Part shown: in pieces, positions 35,716-46,402 of the stretch
How the letters are laid out: every line of letters starts with the position of its first letter
Position numbering within the stretch: position 1 is the first letter of the stretch
Assembly: GCF_012641475.1 (NCBI RefSeq)
Contig: NZ_JABAIL010000003.1
Span: forward strand, 372,001 to 436,000
Length of the DNA: 64,000 nucleotides
Origin: Flammeovirga agarivorans
GTDB taxonomy: Bacteria > Bacteroidota > Bacteroidia > Cytophagales > Flammeovirgaceae
Reading direction: 5' to 3'
Notes under the pieces: generated by a model
Told to the model about the DNA's origin: nothing
Databases searched by the model: none
Seen by the model: only the letters and a program-made list of their open reading frames with translations
Program-made: the position numbers and the translations under genes

Positions 35716-37344
35716 TTAAATAGCACCATACCCTTCATTTTGATCGTTAGTAGAGATGCCTTGATTACTATTAATTTCCACTGATGGAATTGGTAATCTC
35801 ATTGCTCTAGCATTGTCTGGGTATTCTTGATCTAACTCAAGGTTTCCTCTTTCACTATTTCTGAAGGCATTGTGAGGGTCAATCACATGAGACTTGAAGA
35901 ATTGATAACCTCTTCTTCTTGAATCCATCCAATCTTGTCCTTCACCAAGAAGTTCAACTCTTCTTTGGATGTATAATTTCTCTCTCATCTCATCTTTTGA
36001 CATCAATCCCCAATTGGCAGGTTCTGCAGAGGTGTTATTACTATTTCTTGCTCTTTCAAGTACTTGGTTTACATGAAGTAAAGCATCTCCAGTTAAGTTT
36101 CTTTCATTTTGAATTTCTGCCAACATCAAAAGTAAATCTGCATAGCGGAAAACCACCCAGTTTTTATTGCTTGTGATTGTTGTAGATGTCTGATTTTTCT
36201 CCATGAATTTCAATAGAGGAGTAAATCCGTTGGTCTTACTTGTTCTATTATTTGCAATCGGATAGCAGTTCGTCGGATTAGGGTTTTCAATGACAATCCC
36301 ACCTTGATTTTTGTATCCATAATATGAAGTCACAAAAGTTGAAGTTAACCTAGGATCCTCTAATGATTCAGCTTCGATAGTATTATACACTTCCGGATTG
36401 GTGAGTACCCTACCTACATTACTAAATGCTTTTGTATAATTCTTTGGAGTATAGAAGTAGGTGAAAGACTTGGCAACAGTAGTATTATTGAACTGTAACT
36501 CAAAGATAGATTCAGATGAATTATTTCCAGTCTGTTCATGCCATAGGTCTTCAAAGTTAGGCACTAAAGAATATTGATCTTTAACGACAATTGCTTCTTC
36601 GTAGGCCATTGCCCAATAATCCTCTCCACTATCTGTATATCCAGCAATAACCAGAGCAGTATCGTTAGAAGCTGCAGCCGATGCGATGTACATATATACT
36701 TTTGATAGGAGGAAGTTGGCAGCATAACTTTTAGGGTAACCCGGAGTTTGATCTTCTGTTGCCATTAGCTCTTTTGCTGCATTTAAGTCTTCAATAATCT
36801 GATCGAAGATGATATTCTTCTCCGTTCTTCCAGTATGAACAGTTTCCTCCGTCGTTGGACTCACTTTTAAAGGAACTTCACCCCAAACTTGTACTAAATT
36901 GAAGTATGATAAAGCGCGTACAAAATATGCCTGACCTAAGTAGTTTCTAGTACTTTCTGGCATTAACTCAACATTATTTGTATAGTTTTTATTGATGTTG
37001 AAGATAAAATCATTCGCACTGTTTATCGTTTGATAAGTACTTTGCCATATACTAGTTACATAGTCGGTATCAGGTGTAGGGTTTAAAGAAGCAATGGTTG
37101 AGTTATCATTGTTTCTCCCCGAATAGAACAAACCAGCATGTAGGTTTAAACCTTGCATTTGAATGGCATAGGCATGATATCCAATCATTGTTCCGTACAT
37201 GCCATTTAGTGCAGCAAATTGACCTGAAGGAGTGCTATATGTTGATTCAGTATCTAAAAATGGTGGACGGTCATTTTTAGTACAGCTAATGTTTAAAGCT
37301 ATAAGAATCGATAATGCTATTTTATATATATTCAATTTCTTCAT
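35716..37344 (-). CDS. SusD-family glycan-binding lipoprotein
   Basis: The protein has 542 residues with lipobox Cys21 (NISCTKNDRP). SusD hallmarks are YLGQAYFVRALSYFNLVQVWGEVPL near 130-155, FLLSKVYMYIAS, and the C-terminal RYADLLLMLAEIQNE ... RRVELLGEGQDWMDSRR. It is the lid and binding partner of the SusC importer encoded just upstream (11-base gap). It faces the outside of the cell. Confidence 0.92.
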   Translation of the reverse strand: MKKLNIYKIALSILIALNISCTKNDRPPFLDTESTYSTPSGQFAALNGMYGTMIGYHAYAIQMQGLNLHAGLFYSGRNNDNSTIASLNPTPDTDYVTSIWQSTYQTINSANDFIFNINKNYTNNVELMPESTRNYLGQAYFVRALSYFNLVQVWGEVPLKVSPTTEETVHTGRTEKNIIFDQIIEDLNAAKELMATEDQTPGYPKSYAANFLLSKVYMYIASAAASNDTALVIAGYTDSGEDYWAMAYEEAIVVKDQYSLVPNFEDLWHEQTGNNSSESIFELQFNNTTVAKSFTYFYTPKNYTKAFSNVGRVLTNPEVYNTIEAESLEDPRLTSTFVTSYYGYKNQGGIVIENPNPTNCYPIANNRTSKTNGFTPLLKFMEKNQTSTTITSNKNWVVFRYADLLLMLAEIQNERNLTGDALLHVNQVLERARNSNNTSAEPANWGLMSKDEMREKLYIQRRVELLGEGQDWMDSRRRGYQFFKSHVIDPHNAFRNSERGNLELDQEYPDNARAMRLPIPSVEINSNQGISTNDQNEGYGAI

Positions 37345-37355
37345 TAGTTCACTGA

Positions 37356-40300
37356 TTAGAATGTCACATTAATACCCATCAAGTAAGATCTTAGGTTAGC
37401 ATAAGCTCCCCAATCTGTTCCCATAATAGTTCCGTCATAAACAAACGAAGTAACTTCAGGGTCATAACCAGAATAATCTGTAATGGTAATAGGGTTCTTA
37501 ACTGTACAATAGAAACTAAATGCGCCAATGTTTTTCCATTTTTCAGTAGGGATATCTACTGTTAATGTAACGTTCGACAATCTTAAATAACTACCATCTT
37601 CAATAAGTCTGTCAGTCATATGATTATGCATTGAGTTTGCGTATCCGTAGCCCACTCTTGGAACATCTGTAGTTGTATTTTGAGGTGTCCAGGCATTGTA
37701 ATAAACATCTGATCTAACATTCCAGTTACCGTTTACAGGAGAAGGATTTCCTGTCCAAACTAAGTCTGCATTCATGATGTCATTACCATAAACGCCATTC
37801 CATAACATACTTAAGCGAAGAATTTTATATCTAAACTCTGCATTAAAAGTATACATGAATTCAGGATTAGGATCACCGATAATGGTTTTATCTTCTGGAG
37901 AGATAACACCATCTCCGTTTTGATCAACAAAGATGACATCTCCAGCTTGATTTGGTGTTTCGTTGAAGGATGGACCTTGAGCAGCTTCTTCTGGAGTAGC
38001 ATAAATTCCATTTGTTTGATAGCCATAGAAAACACCCACAGGCATGCCTTTTATAAAGACATTGGCAGGACCATTTAAATTGGATCCGGATGAAACATTA
38101 TTGCCTACATACCCTTGTACTTGTTGTGGTTGACCATTAATGTAAATCGTTTGCTCAGGTAAACCCAAGTCGCCTATTTCTGTGATATTCTTAGTGAATG
38201 ATCCGCCAATATTGATACCCCAATCGTTTTTATCTACCAAAACTGCGTTTAAGTTGAGCTCAATACCTCTGTTGTACATTTCACCACGATTGATGTAATA
38301 ATTATTAAAACCAGTGGTAGGAGGCGCTTGTATTCTTTGTAGAAGATCGATGGTGTGTTTTGAATAAACATCTACGGTACCAGTTAGTCTAGATTTCATA
38401 AATCCAAAGTCTAAACCAATGTTGTATTGATCTGTAGTTTCCCAAGTAAGGTTAGGGTTGGCGAGGTTTGCAGGAACTAATCCAACTTGATTACCATTGT
38501 TGGCATCCGGATACATATTGTCTGTATAGTTTACTAACGTTTGGTAAGGTTGAATGGCTTGATTACCTGTACGTCCCCATCCCGCTCTCAACTTAAGATC
38601 AGACAAAGTATTGGAAGTTTTTAAGAAGTTTTCTTCAGAAATATACCAAGCTACCGATGTCGAAGGGAAGTAACCCCATTGTTGACCATCACCAAACTTA
38701 GAAGATTTATCAGCTCTGAAGTTGGCGGTAACTACATACTTATTATTAAAGGTGTAATTTACTCTACCTAAATAGGAGAAAATAGATTCAGCAAAAGTCA
38801 GTGTGCTTTCTGGTGATAGAATATCTTGTCCGTATTGAGGAGCTTCACCTCTAAAACTGTGATCAATAAAGTTACCTACAGCATAAGTAGTACTTGCTTT
38901 ATTGATGTAATCATAGGTAGCAACTGCCGTAATACCAAATCTATGTTTTTTACTGAATGTTCTATTGAAATTCAATATTCCATCTACATTGTATGAGCTT
39001 CTTGTTTGGTCGATTGTATTTAAGTAACCGTTTTGTTGGTTTCCTTGGAAAGTTCCTGGACCAAACCATATACTTCTATTTTGTGTTCTAATATCAGCAC
39101 CTGCTCTTACGGTTGCTTTTAATCCTTTAATGATTTTATATTGAAGGTTAGCACCAATAATAGTTCTGAATTGCTTAGTAAGGTCGTCGTTGTTGTTTAC
39201 AAAATCCCATGGTGTCAATTCGGCAGCGGCGTCATCTCCAGAGCCATCGATATCCATACCTGTAAGTGGAGATTTACCCACTAGTTGGTTCACTAAAGAA
39301 CGATTACCTCCAGCTTTTTCACCGGTTTGAGCGTAAGAACCTTCAAGGTAATAGAGGGTGGTCTTTGTTTCAAAACGAAGCTTTTTGGAAATTTGCTGTC
39401 CTAAGTTAATTCTTAAGTCACCACTTTGAGAGTAAGAGTTGGGAATAACACCTTGTTTATTATTGTACCCCATTGATACATAGTAGTCTGTTTTTCCAGT
39501 ACCACCACTCATTGATGCACCTGTACTGTATGAAACAGCAGTTCTGTAAATTTCATCTTGCCAATTGTGTTGCTGTAATAAACGGCCACTAGCCAAATCG
39601 TAAACTTCTCTAGTTTCAGGGTTTAATTGGTAAGAAGGAATTTGGTTATTTGAGATAGCAAAGTCATTCATAAACTGAGCGTATTCATAACCATCTAATA
39701 CATCAATTGTTTTTGAAGGTTCAGAGATTGAAGTATTGGCGAAGAAGTTGATTTTAGCTTCCCCTTTCTTTCCTTTTTTAGTCGTTATCAAGACAACTCC
39801 ATTTGCACCTCTTGAGCCATAAATTGCAGTAGCAGAGGCATCTTTTAACACTTCAATGCTTTCTATATCCTTCGGGTTGATACCTGCGAGTCCATTCTGA
39901 GCTGTAGGTGCGGAGTTACCGCCTTGGACATTAGCTGGGGTTTCTCCCGCTGAACTAATAATAATGCCATCCACAACATAAAGTGGTTCATTGTTTCCTC
40001 GAAGTGAATTAACACCTCTAATTTTTACTGACACTGCTCCCCCTTGAGCACCATCGTTTCCGACTACTTGAACACCGGATACTCTACCTTGGAGCATCTG
40101 ATCTACATCATTGTACTGTCTTACAATGTTTTCATCTTCATCTACTTGGCTAACGGATCCGGTTAAGTCTCTTCTTTGTACTGTACCATAACCAACGACT
40201 ACAATATCATCTAAAAGTTCTGCAGCAGTAGTCAATATAAAAGTATGGTTGTTTTCGCCATTGTATGTCCACTGTACTGTTTCCATACCTAAATAAGTTA

Positions 40301-40550
40301 CTACTAAAGTTTGACCTTTTGTTACTTTAATAGAGAACTCACCATTCATGTCTGTTACTGTACCATTGGTCGTACCTTTAATAATTACTGATGCAATTGG
40401 TAAAGGTTCATGGTCTTCGTCACTCATCACAATTCCTTTTAGAATAGTTTCTTCTTGGGCGTAAGATTCTGAGGAGATTGTTTGAAGCAGAAAAAAGAGT
40501 ATCCCGAAGAGGAGGGATAACGGATAAAAAGTAATTTCTCTCATATTCAA
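37356..40550 (-). CDS. SusC-family TonB-linked outer-membrane importer
   Basis: The protein has 1064 residues: a signal peptide ending near SYAQ (residue 31), a carboxypeptidase-D-regulatory-like domain (about 35-115), the hallmark DDIVVVGYGTVQRRDLTG, a plug domain with LYVVDGIIIS and IESIEVLKDASATAIYGSRGA, and a barrel ending YLMGINVTF. It is the first gene of the SusC/SusD/lipoprotein operon in the mannan locus. Met3 (MREITF) is an equally good start. The -7 box and C-tract upstream suggest control by the hybrid two-component regulator of this locus; that link is inferred. Confidence 0.93.
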   Translation of the reverse strand: MNMREITFYPLSLLFGILFFLLQTISSESYAQEETILKGIVMSDEDHEPLPIASVIIKGTTNGTVTDMNGEFSIKVTKGQTLVVTYLGMETVQWTYNGENNHTFILTTAAELLDDIVVVGYGTVQRRDLTGSVSQVDEDENIVRQYNDVDQMLQGRVSGVQVVGNDGAQGGAVSVKIRGVNSLRGNNEPLYVVDGIIISSAGETPANVQGGNSAPTAQNGLAGINPKDIESIEVLKDASATAIYGSRGANGVVLITTKKGKKGEAKINFFANTSISEPSKTIDVLDGYEYAQFMNDFAISNNQIPSYQLNPETREVYDLASGRLLQQHNWQDEIYRTAVSYSTGASMSGGTGKTDYYVSMGYNNKQGVIPNSYSQSGDLRINLGQQISKKLRFETKTTLYYLEGSYAQTGEKAGGNRSLVNQLVGKSPLTGMDIDGSGDDAAAELTPWDFVNNNDDLTKQFRTIIGANLQYKIIKGLKATVRAGADIRTQNRSIWFGPGTFQGNQQNGYLNTIDQTRSSYNVDGILNFNRTFSKKHRFGITAVATYDYINKASTTYAVGNFIDHSFRGEAPQYGQDILSPESTLTFAESIFSYLGRVNYTFNNKYVVTANFRADKSSKFGDGQQWGYFPSTSVAWYISEENFLKTSNTLSDLKLRAGWGRTGNQAIQPYQTLVNYTDNMYPDANNGNQVGLVPANLANPNLTWETTDQYNIGLDFGFMKSRLTGTVDVYSKHTIDLLQRIQAPPTTGFNNYYINRGEMYNRGIELNLNAVLVDKNDWGINIGGSFTKNITEIGDLGLPEQTIYINGQPQQVQGYVGNNVSSGSNLNGPANVFIKGMPVGVFYGYQTNGIYATPEEAAQGPSFNETPNQAGDVIFVDQNGDGVISPEDKTIIGDPNPEFMYTFNAEFRYKILRLSMLWNGVYGNDIMNADLVWTGNPSPVNGNWNVRSDVYYNAWTPQNTTTDVPRVGYGYANSMHNHMTDRLIEDGSYLRLSNVTLTVDIPTEKWKNIGAFSFYCTVKNPITITDYSGYDPEVTSFVYDGTIMGTDWGAYANLRSYLMGINVTF

Positions 40551-40611
40551 ATCATATTAAAAAGTTAGTAGACCATTCTCTTGAAGGGTCATTTACAAAT
40601 TAAATGTTACC

Positions 40612-40647
40612 CAAATCTAGGAGGATGATGAGGGTTGAGAAGGGGGG
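40612..40647 (-). promoter_or_regulatory. Promoter with C-tract and TAnnTTTG box
   Basis: On the minus strand CCCCCC (40647-40642) is followed after 22 bases by TAGATTTG (40619-40612), an exact match to the Bacteroidota -7 consensus. It lies about 60 bases before the SusC start. Confidence 0.5.
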
Positions 40648-40771
40648 TATTGTTGCAAAAAAGAGGCTAAAACAGGTTTTTTAGTACTAAAATCGCATAT
40701 ACAAGGGTTAAAAGTACCTTTTATATAATTTCTTGATTTTCTCGCTTTTTAATAACCACCCTGAAATAAAT

Positions 40772-40810
40772 ATGTGGATTGTATCCGGATAAACAGGATA
40801 CAATCCACAT
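40772..40810. terminator. Hairpin downstream of the sulfatase gene
   Basis: ATGTGGATTGTATCC and GGATACAATCCACAT pair perfectly over 15 bases with a 9-base loop. It lies just after the stop at 40816. The T-run on the minus strand is weak (ATTTATTT). Confidence 0.6.
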
Positions 40811-40815
40811 CATAA

Positions 40816-42450
40816 TTATTTTGTAGGAGTTTCATAAACTCTCTTTATTCTAACATCAGTTTTTCGCATCATTTCTTCAGGAGTATCTTCGTTGTATTCC
40901 TTTTGTAATGCGGTTAACCTTTCTTTTAACTGAGCAGTGATTTCTTCATAACCTTCTTTTCCATAGAGGTTTGTCAATTCGTTAGGGTCTTTTTCTAAGT
41001 CAAATAATTCCCAATTGTTTTGAAGCTCACCTTTCTTCTTTTCTGGATTATAGTAGAAGTTGATCAGTTTATATTTTTCAGTTCTGACTCCATAGTGCGG
41101 TTGAACATGATGCCACCAAGGGAATTCATAATAGTGATAGTACACAGCATCTCTCCAATCATTTACAGGTTCACCTTCTAGAATTGGTTTGATGGATTTT
41201 CCTTGAATATCCTTTGGAATTTCAGCACCAGCATAGGCCAATAGAGTAGGGGCAACATCAATATTCATTGATAACTTTTGCGATACAGAACCAGGTTGAA
41301 TATGGTTTGGATATCTAACGATGAAGGGCATTCTTAACGACTCTTCGTACATCATCCTTTTATCGAACCACCCATGTTCCCCTAAATAGAAACCTTGGTC
41401 TGATGAATAGATCACAATGGTATTTTCTGCAAGACCATTGTCATCCAGATATTTGAGTAATTCACCAATGTAATGATCAACTCCCTTAACACATCTTAGG
41501 TAGTCTTTAATATAACGTTGGTATTTCCATTTTTTTAGTTGTTGGCCTTCCATCTTTACTTCATTATTTGGAGCCCATACTACATCGTTATTATTGCCTT
41601 CTGAATACCATTTCTTTAATTCTGCTTTTGTCAAGTTCTCAGGATTTTCAGGATGTACCTTCAAATCTTGTCTATTTAGATTACGTTCAATGGTTTGCCA
41701 AGTATCTGCGGCTGCCAATCTCCCTTCGTAAGTATCATTGAAAGTGGCAGGTTCAGCAATTTCTATGTCCTTAAATAGATCAGCAAATTCAGGGTCTGGT
41801 TCCCAAGGTCTATGTGGTGCCTTAAACTGATACATCAGCATAAAAGGCTTTTTCTTGTCTCTCTTTTGGTCTAACCAAGCATGGGCATCTTCCCAAACTT
41901 GTCTTGAAGAGTGAAATTTTTCTTCCTTCAACGTATCTGTTCCATTTTCTAAAAAAACAGTGTTAAAGTAAGTGCCTTGTCCGCCATGATTGATCATCAC
42001 TTTAGAATAATCAAAACCGGTAGGAGCTGTGCCCAAGTGCCATTTACCCACTACAGCTGTCTGGTAACCTTCTTTCTGCAAAAGCTTTGGAAAGGTTTGT
42101 TGACTTCCATCAAAGTCACCACCGCTTTCATTCTTATAAAACCCATTAACATGAGAGAACTTTCCGGTAAGAATAGCCGCTCTTGAAGGTCCACAAATAG
42201 CATTAGTACAAAAAGTATTGTTCATGATCATTCCCTCTTTGGCCAAACGGTCAATGTTTGGGGTAAGATCAGGGAATTGTTTAGCCAAAACTCCATTCTG
42301 ATAGGCACTAATCGCTTTTGTAGAATGGTCATCACTGAAAATATATATAATATTAGGACGTTCCTGAGTAGTCTCCTGTTTTGAGGTTATCTTGGAGCAA
42401 CTACCTAAGAATATCAAGCTTAGTAATAGGAAGTGGTCTGAAATTTTCAT
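40816..42450 (-). CDS. S1-family sulfatase, GlcNAc-6-sulfatase-like lipoprotein
   Basis: I chose the ATG at 42450 (544 residues), which gives a lipobox Cys18 (IFLGSCSK). A longer reading to 42522 would prepend 24 residues. The formylglycine site is Cys86 in CGPSRAAILTGK. FSDDHS and SSDQGFYLGEHGW supply metal ligands. The C-terminal YYHYYEFPWWHHVQPHYG, then RTEKYKLINFYY and ELFDLEKDPNEL, is typical of the S1_11 group that contains N-acetylglucosamine-6-sulfatases, so a 6-O-sulfate is a reasonable guess. It lies downstream of the sulfatase-GH26 fusion gene, 168 bases away on the same strand. Confidence 0.88.
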   Translation of the reverse strand: MKISDHFLLLSLIFLGSCSKITSKQETTQERPNIIYIFSDDHSTKAISAYQNGVLAKQFPDLTPNIDRLAKEGMIMNNTFCTNAICGPSRAAILTGKFSHVNGFYKNESGGDFDGSQQTFPKLLQKEGYQTAVVGKWHLGTAPTGFDYSKVMINHGGQGTYFNTVFLENGTDTLKEEKFHSSRQVWEDAHAWLDQKRDKKKPFMLMYQFKAPHRPWEPDPEFADLFKDIEIAEPATFNDTYEGRLAAADTWQTIERNLNRQDLKVHPENPENLTKAELKKWYSEGNNNDVVWAPNNEVKMEGQQLKKWKYQRYIKDYLRCVKGVDHYIGELLKYLDDNGLAENTIVIYSSDQGFYLGEHGWFDKRMMYEESLRMPFIVRYPNHIQPGSVSQKLSMNIDVAPTLLAYAGAEIPKDIQGKSIKPILEGEPVNDWRDAVYYHYYEFPWWHHVQPHYGVRTEKYKLINFYYNPEKKKGELQNNWELFDLEKDPNELTNLYGKEGYEEITAQLKERLTALQKEYNEDTPEEMMRKTDVRIKRVYETPTK

Positions 42451-42618
42451 CTTAAAAAAATAATAAAACAATATAATAAAAAATTGACTTTTTCTTGATA
42501 TAAAAACTAACCGATAGTACATTTTATATACAAAAAAATATGTTTGCTGAATAGTTGCATTCCTAATGAAGTAAACGATATTATTGATCTGAATATTATT
42601 TACTACAGAAAGCTGATA

Positions 42619-45600
42619 CTATTTTTTGATGGCTTTCCCATAATGAATTACGTCCTGATCGGTTACTTTGTAAAAGTATATGCCTGAAGGTAAAGTGCTA
42701 GGAATAAATAAAGTAATTTCTTGCTGCTGTAAAGTACAGTCTTTTTGATATACAATCTTTCCGTGGTTATCCAATAAAGTAAATTCAACATATGTTGATC
42801 GAAGGCCTCTAACAGAAATTCTATTTTCAAATGGATTAGGATATAATTTGATCTCTTGTTTGATGTTAGGAGCAGTAGATGTTACATCATTATCAGTTTT
42901 GACTTCTTCACCAATTTCAATGTAATCGATCTTAATATTGTCACTTTCAGCCAAAAGGTTAACGATATTTTCTGTCTTTTTTAATTGAATAGAAATAGGT
43001 ACTTCTGTCCAAATATTTGTAGGAGATAAAGTAACGGTTTCCATAAAATTCTGATTCGAAAAAATGGAAAGATATTGATTCTCCTCTGAAGTATTCATGT
43101 AACTAATGTTAGCATGGAATGTTGCCTCTTTAGGCATCACAATGCTATTCCATTCTAATAGATCATCTGTTTGTAATAATGAGAACAAGCCTTCACTGGC
43201 TTCATCATCTACTTCAGTGGGGATATTTATATCTAATTCGGCTTCATATCTGTTCTCCATCTTATTTGGGTTTTTATAGATGTCAACAAGATCTTCATTA
43301 AATACTGTAAGAGGAGAATTATAGAAATTGATAAAGTCATCCGTGTATTTGTCATTATTGATAGGAACCCAATACGATGTTTCAGATCTATTGGCCCAAG
43401 TAAGGGCATACGTAATTTGAGAAGCAACCTCATCTTGCATCAAGTTATTGATGATATTCTCTGTATACCATTTTGTGTTGTCGCTGTTGAAAATACCCTC
43501 AGAGTAGCCAAATTCTGTAAGTGCAGGAATTTTATAATGGGTATTCGCAAAATTGACGGTTCTTTTTACAGCTTCTAAAAAATTGTCAGGATAATCTGCA
43601 GTTTTGCCATACATATCTGTACCAATAATGTCCACATAATCATCCCCAGGGTATCGATTATCGAACTCACCTTTAGATGGAGAGTAGGCATACAAAAGAT
43701 GATGAATTCCTTTTGTTTCTTTTAAATAGTCGACAGTTAACTTCCATAATTCTACATATTCTTCGGGAGTACAAGTATCAGCTCCCCACCAGAACCATCC
43801 ACCATTATTTTCATGCAAAGGTCTGAAAATAATAGGGGCATCAATTATCTTAAAAATGGAAGCCACACTATCTAAATGACTAATATATGTGTTATATGCA
43901 GTGCCTCTGTTTAAAATTTCTTGAACAGGATTACCCGTAAGGTCATAAGTTGTTCCCTCTGTAGCCATATTCATTGCATGCCAGCTAACTGTAATAATAC
44001 CCCCGCGTTGATATGCTAGGTGGGCTGCAGTGATAAAATCATCATATTTTCTGAAATTCCCACCCAAATCATAACCGTAAACACCAGGGAAATCTCCCAC
44101 CAAAGTCTTTACATCAGATTTTTCAGAGGAACCGTCATCACTCCATGATGCATCACTCGCTCCTAACATTTCTGTAAAATGATGTCCGAAAATCACTCGT
44201 TGGTTTCTGTATTCTAAAAGATTTTGATATAAGTATTTAGTCTCATTAGATGCATTTTCATCAATAGGTTCGTAAGTCGTATTGATAGGCTCAGAAGATT
44301 CTTCAAAAGTAAAAGTTAAGCTATTAAGCGTTAGCATTTCTTCTAATTTTGCTGGACTGCTAATTTCTAGGAGCAGACTTTCATCTTGTGGAAGTACAAT
44401 AGAAGTACTTCCATTGTTTTGATTGGATGATAGGGTCAGTTGATAATTGTTATTGCCAACCTTAACATCAAAAGCTACGGTTTGATTTATACCGCTTTTT
44501 GTGTTGAGTTGTAGTAAATACTTCCCGCTACTTTTAACATTGAGTTTATAGATAAGCTTTACATCTTGATCGGCTTCTAGGTCTAAAGAATGGGAGTTGT
44601 TTATTATACCAGTACCATCATAAACAAGATAAGAAGGAACCTCATCCATCGTTTCTGATGCTCCGATGTATACTTCTTTTCTTATAAACGAGTGAGGTGC
44701 TGAGATTATACCTTCAAACCAAAGTTCCAAGTCTTGCATCATTTCCGAAACAAGCTCTGGGTGTTCTGAAGCGATATTTTCTCTTTCCAATAAGTCATTC
44801 TTACAATCAATCAATACGACATTATCGATAGCTATTGGAGCGTTATCTTCAGTACTTGGATTAAGCATTAATTTATAATCATCTCTGATCAATGCTAACT
44901 TTTGATCTTCAAAGAGATATTCATCCTTCTCGTTTTCTTTATAAGGTGCAAACTGATTTTCTTCTTCCCTAACAGGGTACCATTGTGCCAAAATGATAGG
45001 ATGACTTTCTAATTCTTCTTCTTTACCATCTAATGCCAGTTTAAAACTACGCCCATCGATAGCAGGGTTTTCTATTGGATTTTCGGTATTTGTTAGTTCT
45101 AATACAGTAGGAAAAATATCATTGATAGAACACATTTTCTCAATATGTTGAGGAGTATATTTTCCTTTGTATTTAACGTACAGCGGAGATTTGATACCAT
45201 TCTTCCAATTTTTAGATTTGGAACCAATAAATTGGTGGTTGTTTCTTAAATCCCATTCTGCATCACTTTCACCTTTTCTGATTGGTCCATTGTCAGACAT
45301 AAAAAAGACGATAGTATTTTCTGAAAAGTCCGAATTGTCAATATAATCGAGTAATCGCCCAATTTGCTCATCGGCATATTCCTGCATAGCTAATAACGTA
45401 GCAAAATCTTCTGTTTCAACTTGGTTTCTGTATTTTGCGATATATTCTTCAGGTGCTTCCCAATCACCATGTACACTTAAGGAAGAAACATAAGCCAAGA
45501 AAGGTTGATCACTCTTCGCTTCCATAAAATCAATAGCCATATCTACAATTTGAGCATCAGACCATTTGTCATCATAAGATACTTTTTCTCCATTTAGGTA

Positions 45601-46095
45601 ACCATTGCTTGGGTAGTGATGATACAATTTAGCATAGAATGCTTCATCAAACCCTCTTTGCCAAGGCCAGTATCCTTCAGATTTCCCTGAATGCCATTTT
45701 CCCCACATGCCTGTAGCATATCCATTTTGTTGGAGTACTTCCGCAAAGGTTACTTCATCTTTATGAAGATAATCGTTACCTCCATGCATCCCTGTTACTC
45801 CTGTTCTCCAAAAGTCTCTACCAGTAAGAAGGCTAGCCCTAGTAGGTGAACAGACATTGGGTACATAAAAGTTATCAAATTGAATAGACGATTCTGCCAA
45901 ACGATCAATGTTTGGTGTTTGCGAAATCGTATTTCCATTAATTGAAAAATCATCAAACCCAATATCATCCATTTGAATGATAACAATATTAGGAGAGTTG
46001 ACTGTTTCTGTTGGAAGTTCAGATGCTCTGATAATAGTACTAGTTAGTAAAATTAAAAAGCATGATAAAATAGTAATATTCATTTTCTTTTTCAT
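42619..46095 (-). CDS. Sulfatase-GH26 mannanase fusion with CBM-like and type IX sorting domains
   Basis: I chose the ATG at 46095 (1158 residues) because it opens a normal signal peptide (to about IRAS, residue 25). A reading to 46185 adds 30 residues. Domains in order: S1 sulfatase (34-465) with Cys82 in CSPTRASLLTG; beta-sandwich (475-600); GH26 (615-945) with acid/base Glu762 in PLHENNGGWFWWG and nucleophile Glu861 in LTEFGYSEG; CBM6/35-like domain (948-1062); type IX C-terminal sorting domain (1080-1158) with LYPNPF and GIYFYKV. It should be secreted and attack and desulfate mannan outside the cell. Its first 945 residues correspond to the two separate genes at 49657-52569. Confidence 0.9.
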   Translation of the reverse strand: MKKKMNITILSCFLILLTSTIIRASELPTETVNSPNIVIIQMDDIGFDDFSINGNTISQTPNIDRLAESSIQFDNFYVPNVCSPTRASLLTGRDFWRTGVTGMHGGNDYLHKDEVTFAEVLQQNGYATGMWGKWHSGKSEGYWPWQRGFDEAFYAKLYHHYPSNGYLNGEKVSYDDKWSDAQIVDMAIDFMEAKSDQPFLAYVSSLSVHGDWEAPEEYIAKYRNQVETEDFATLLAMQEYADEQIGRLLDYIDNSDFSENTIVFFMSDNGPIRKGESDAEWDLRNNHQFIGSKSKNWKNGIKSPLYVKYKGKYTPQHIEKMCSINDIFPTVLELTNTENPIENPAIDGRSFKLALDGKEEELESHPIILAQWYPVREEENQFAPYKENEKDEYLFEDQKLALIRDDYKLMLNPSTEDNAPIAIDNVVLIDCKNDLLERENIASEHPELVSEMMQDLELWFEGIISAPHSFIRKEVYIGASETMDEVPSYLVYDGTGIINNSHSLDLEADQDVKLIYKLNVKSSGKYLLQLNTKSGINQTVAFDVKVGNNNYQLTLSSNQNNGSTSIVLPQDESLLLEISSPAKLEEMLTLNSLTFTFEESSEPINTTYEPIDENASNETKYLYQNLLEYRNQRVIFGHHFTEMLGASDASWSDDGSSEKSDVKTLVGDFPGVYGYDLGGNFRKYDDFITAAHLAYQRGGIITVSWHAMNMATEGTTYDLTGNPVQEILNRGTAYNTYISHLDSVASIFKIIDAPIIFRPLHENNGGWFWWGADTCTPEEYVELWKLTVDYLKETKGIHHLLYAYSPSKGEFDNRYPGDDYVDIIGTDMYGKTADYPDNFLEAVKRTVNFANTHYKIPALTEFGYSEGIFNSDNTKWYTENIINNLMQDEVASQITYALTWANRSETSYWVPINNDKYTDDFINFYNSPLTVFNEDLVDIYKNPNKMENRYEAELDINIPTEVDDEASEGLFSLLQTDDLLEWNSIVMPKEATFHANISYMNTSEENQYLSIFSNQNFMETVTLSPTNIWTEVPISIQLKKTENIVNLLAESDNIKIDYIEIGEEVKTDNDVTSTAPNIKQEIKLYPNPFENRISVRGLRSTYVEFTLLDNHGKIVYQKDCTLQQQEITLFIPSTLPSGIYFYKVTDQDVIHYGKAIKK

Positions 46096-46402
46096 GTGGG
46101 TAAAGTTAGATCGAACCGTCCTGACCTTAGGGGGAGTTTTGTAGAAAATAGAAGTGACAATCGCACCATTTGTACTAAAACACAAGATTTTATAGTATTT
46201 GATAGCATTGCTTTAGTGCTTTCCTATTCGAATTGGTGACTTTTTTAAGAATTGGTTTTCATCTCATTTTTGATGCGATTGATTGTACTTCTTTCTATAG
46301 TATTTTGGCGTCAATCTTCTCTTCATCTAAAGTCAATAAGACTACATTTTAATGGGTTATTGATGCTTTGATACACATTTCCCCTTGTTTTGAAAAAATC
46401 TT

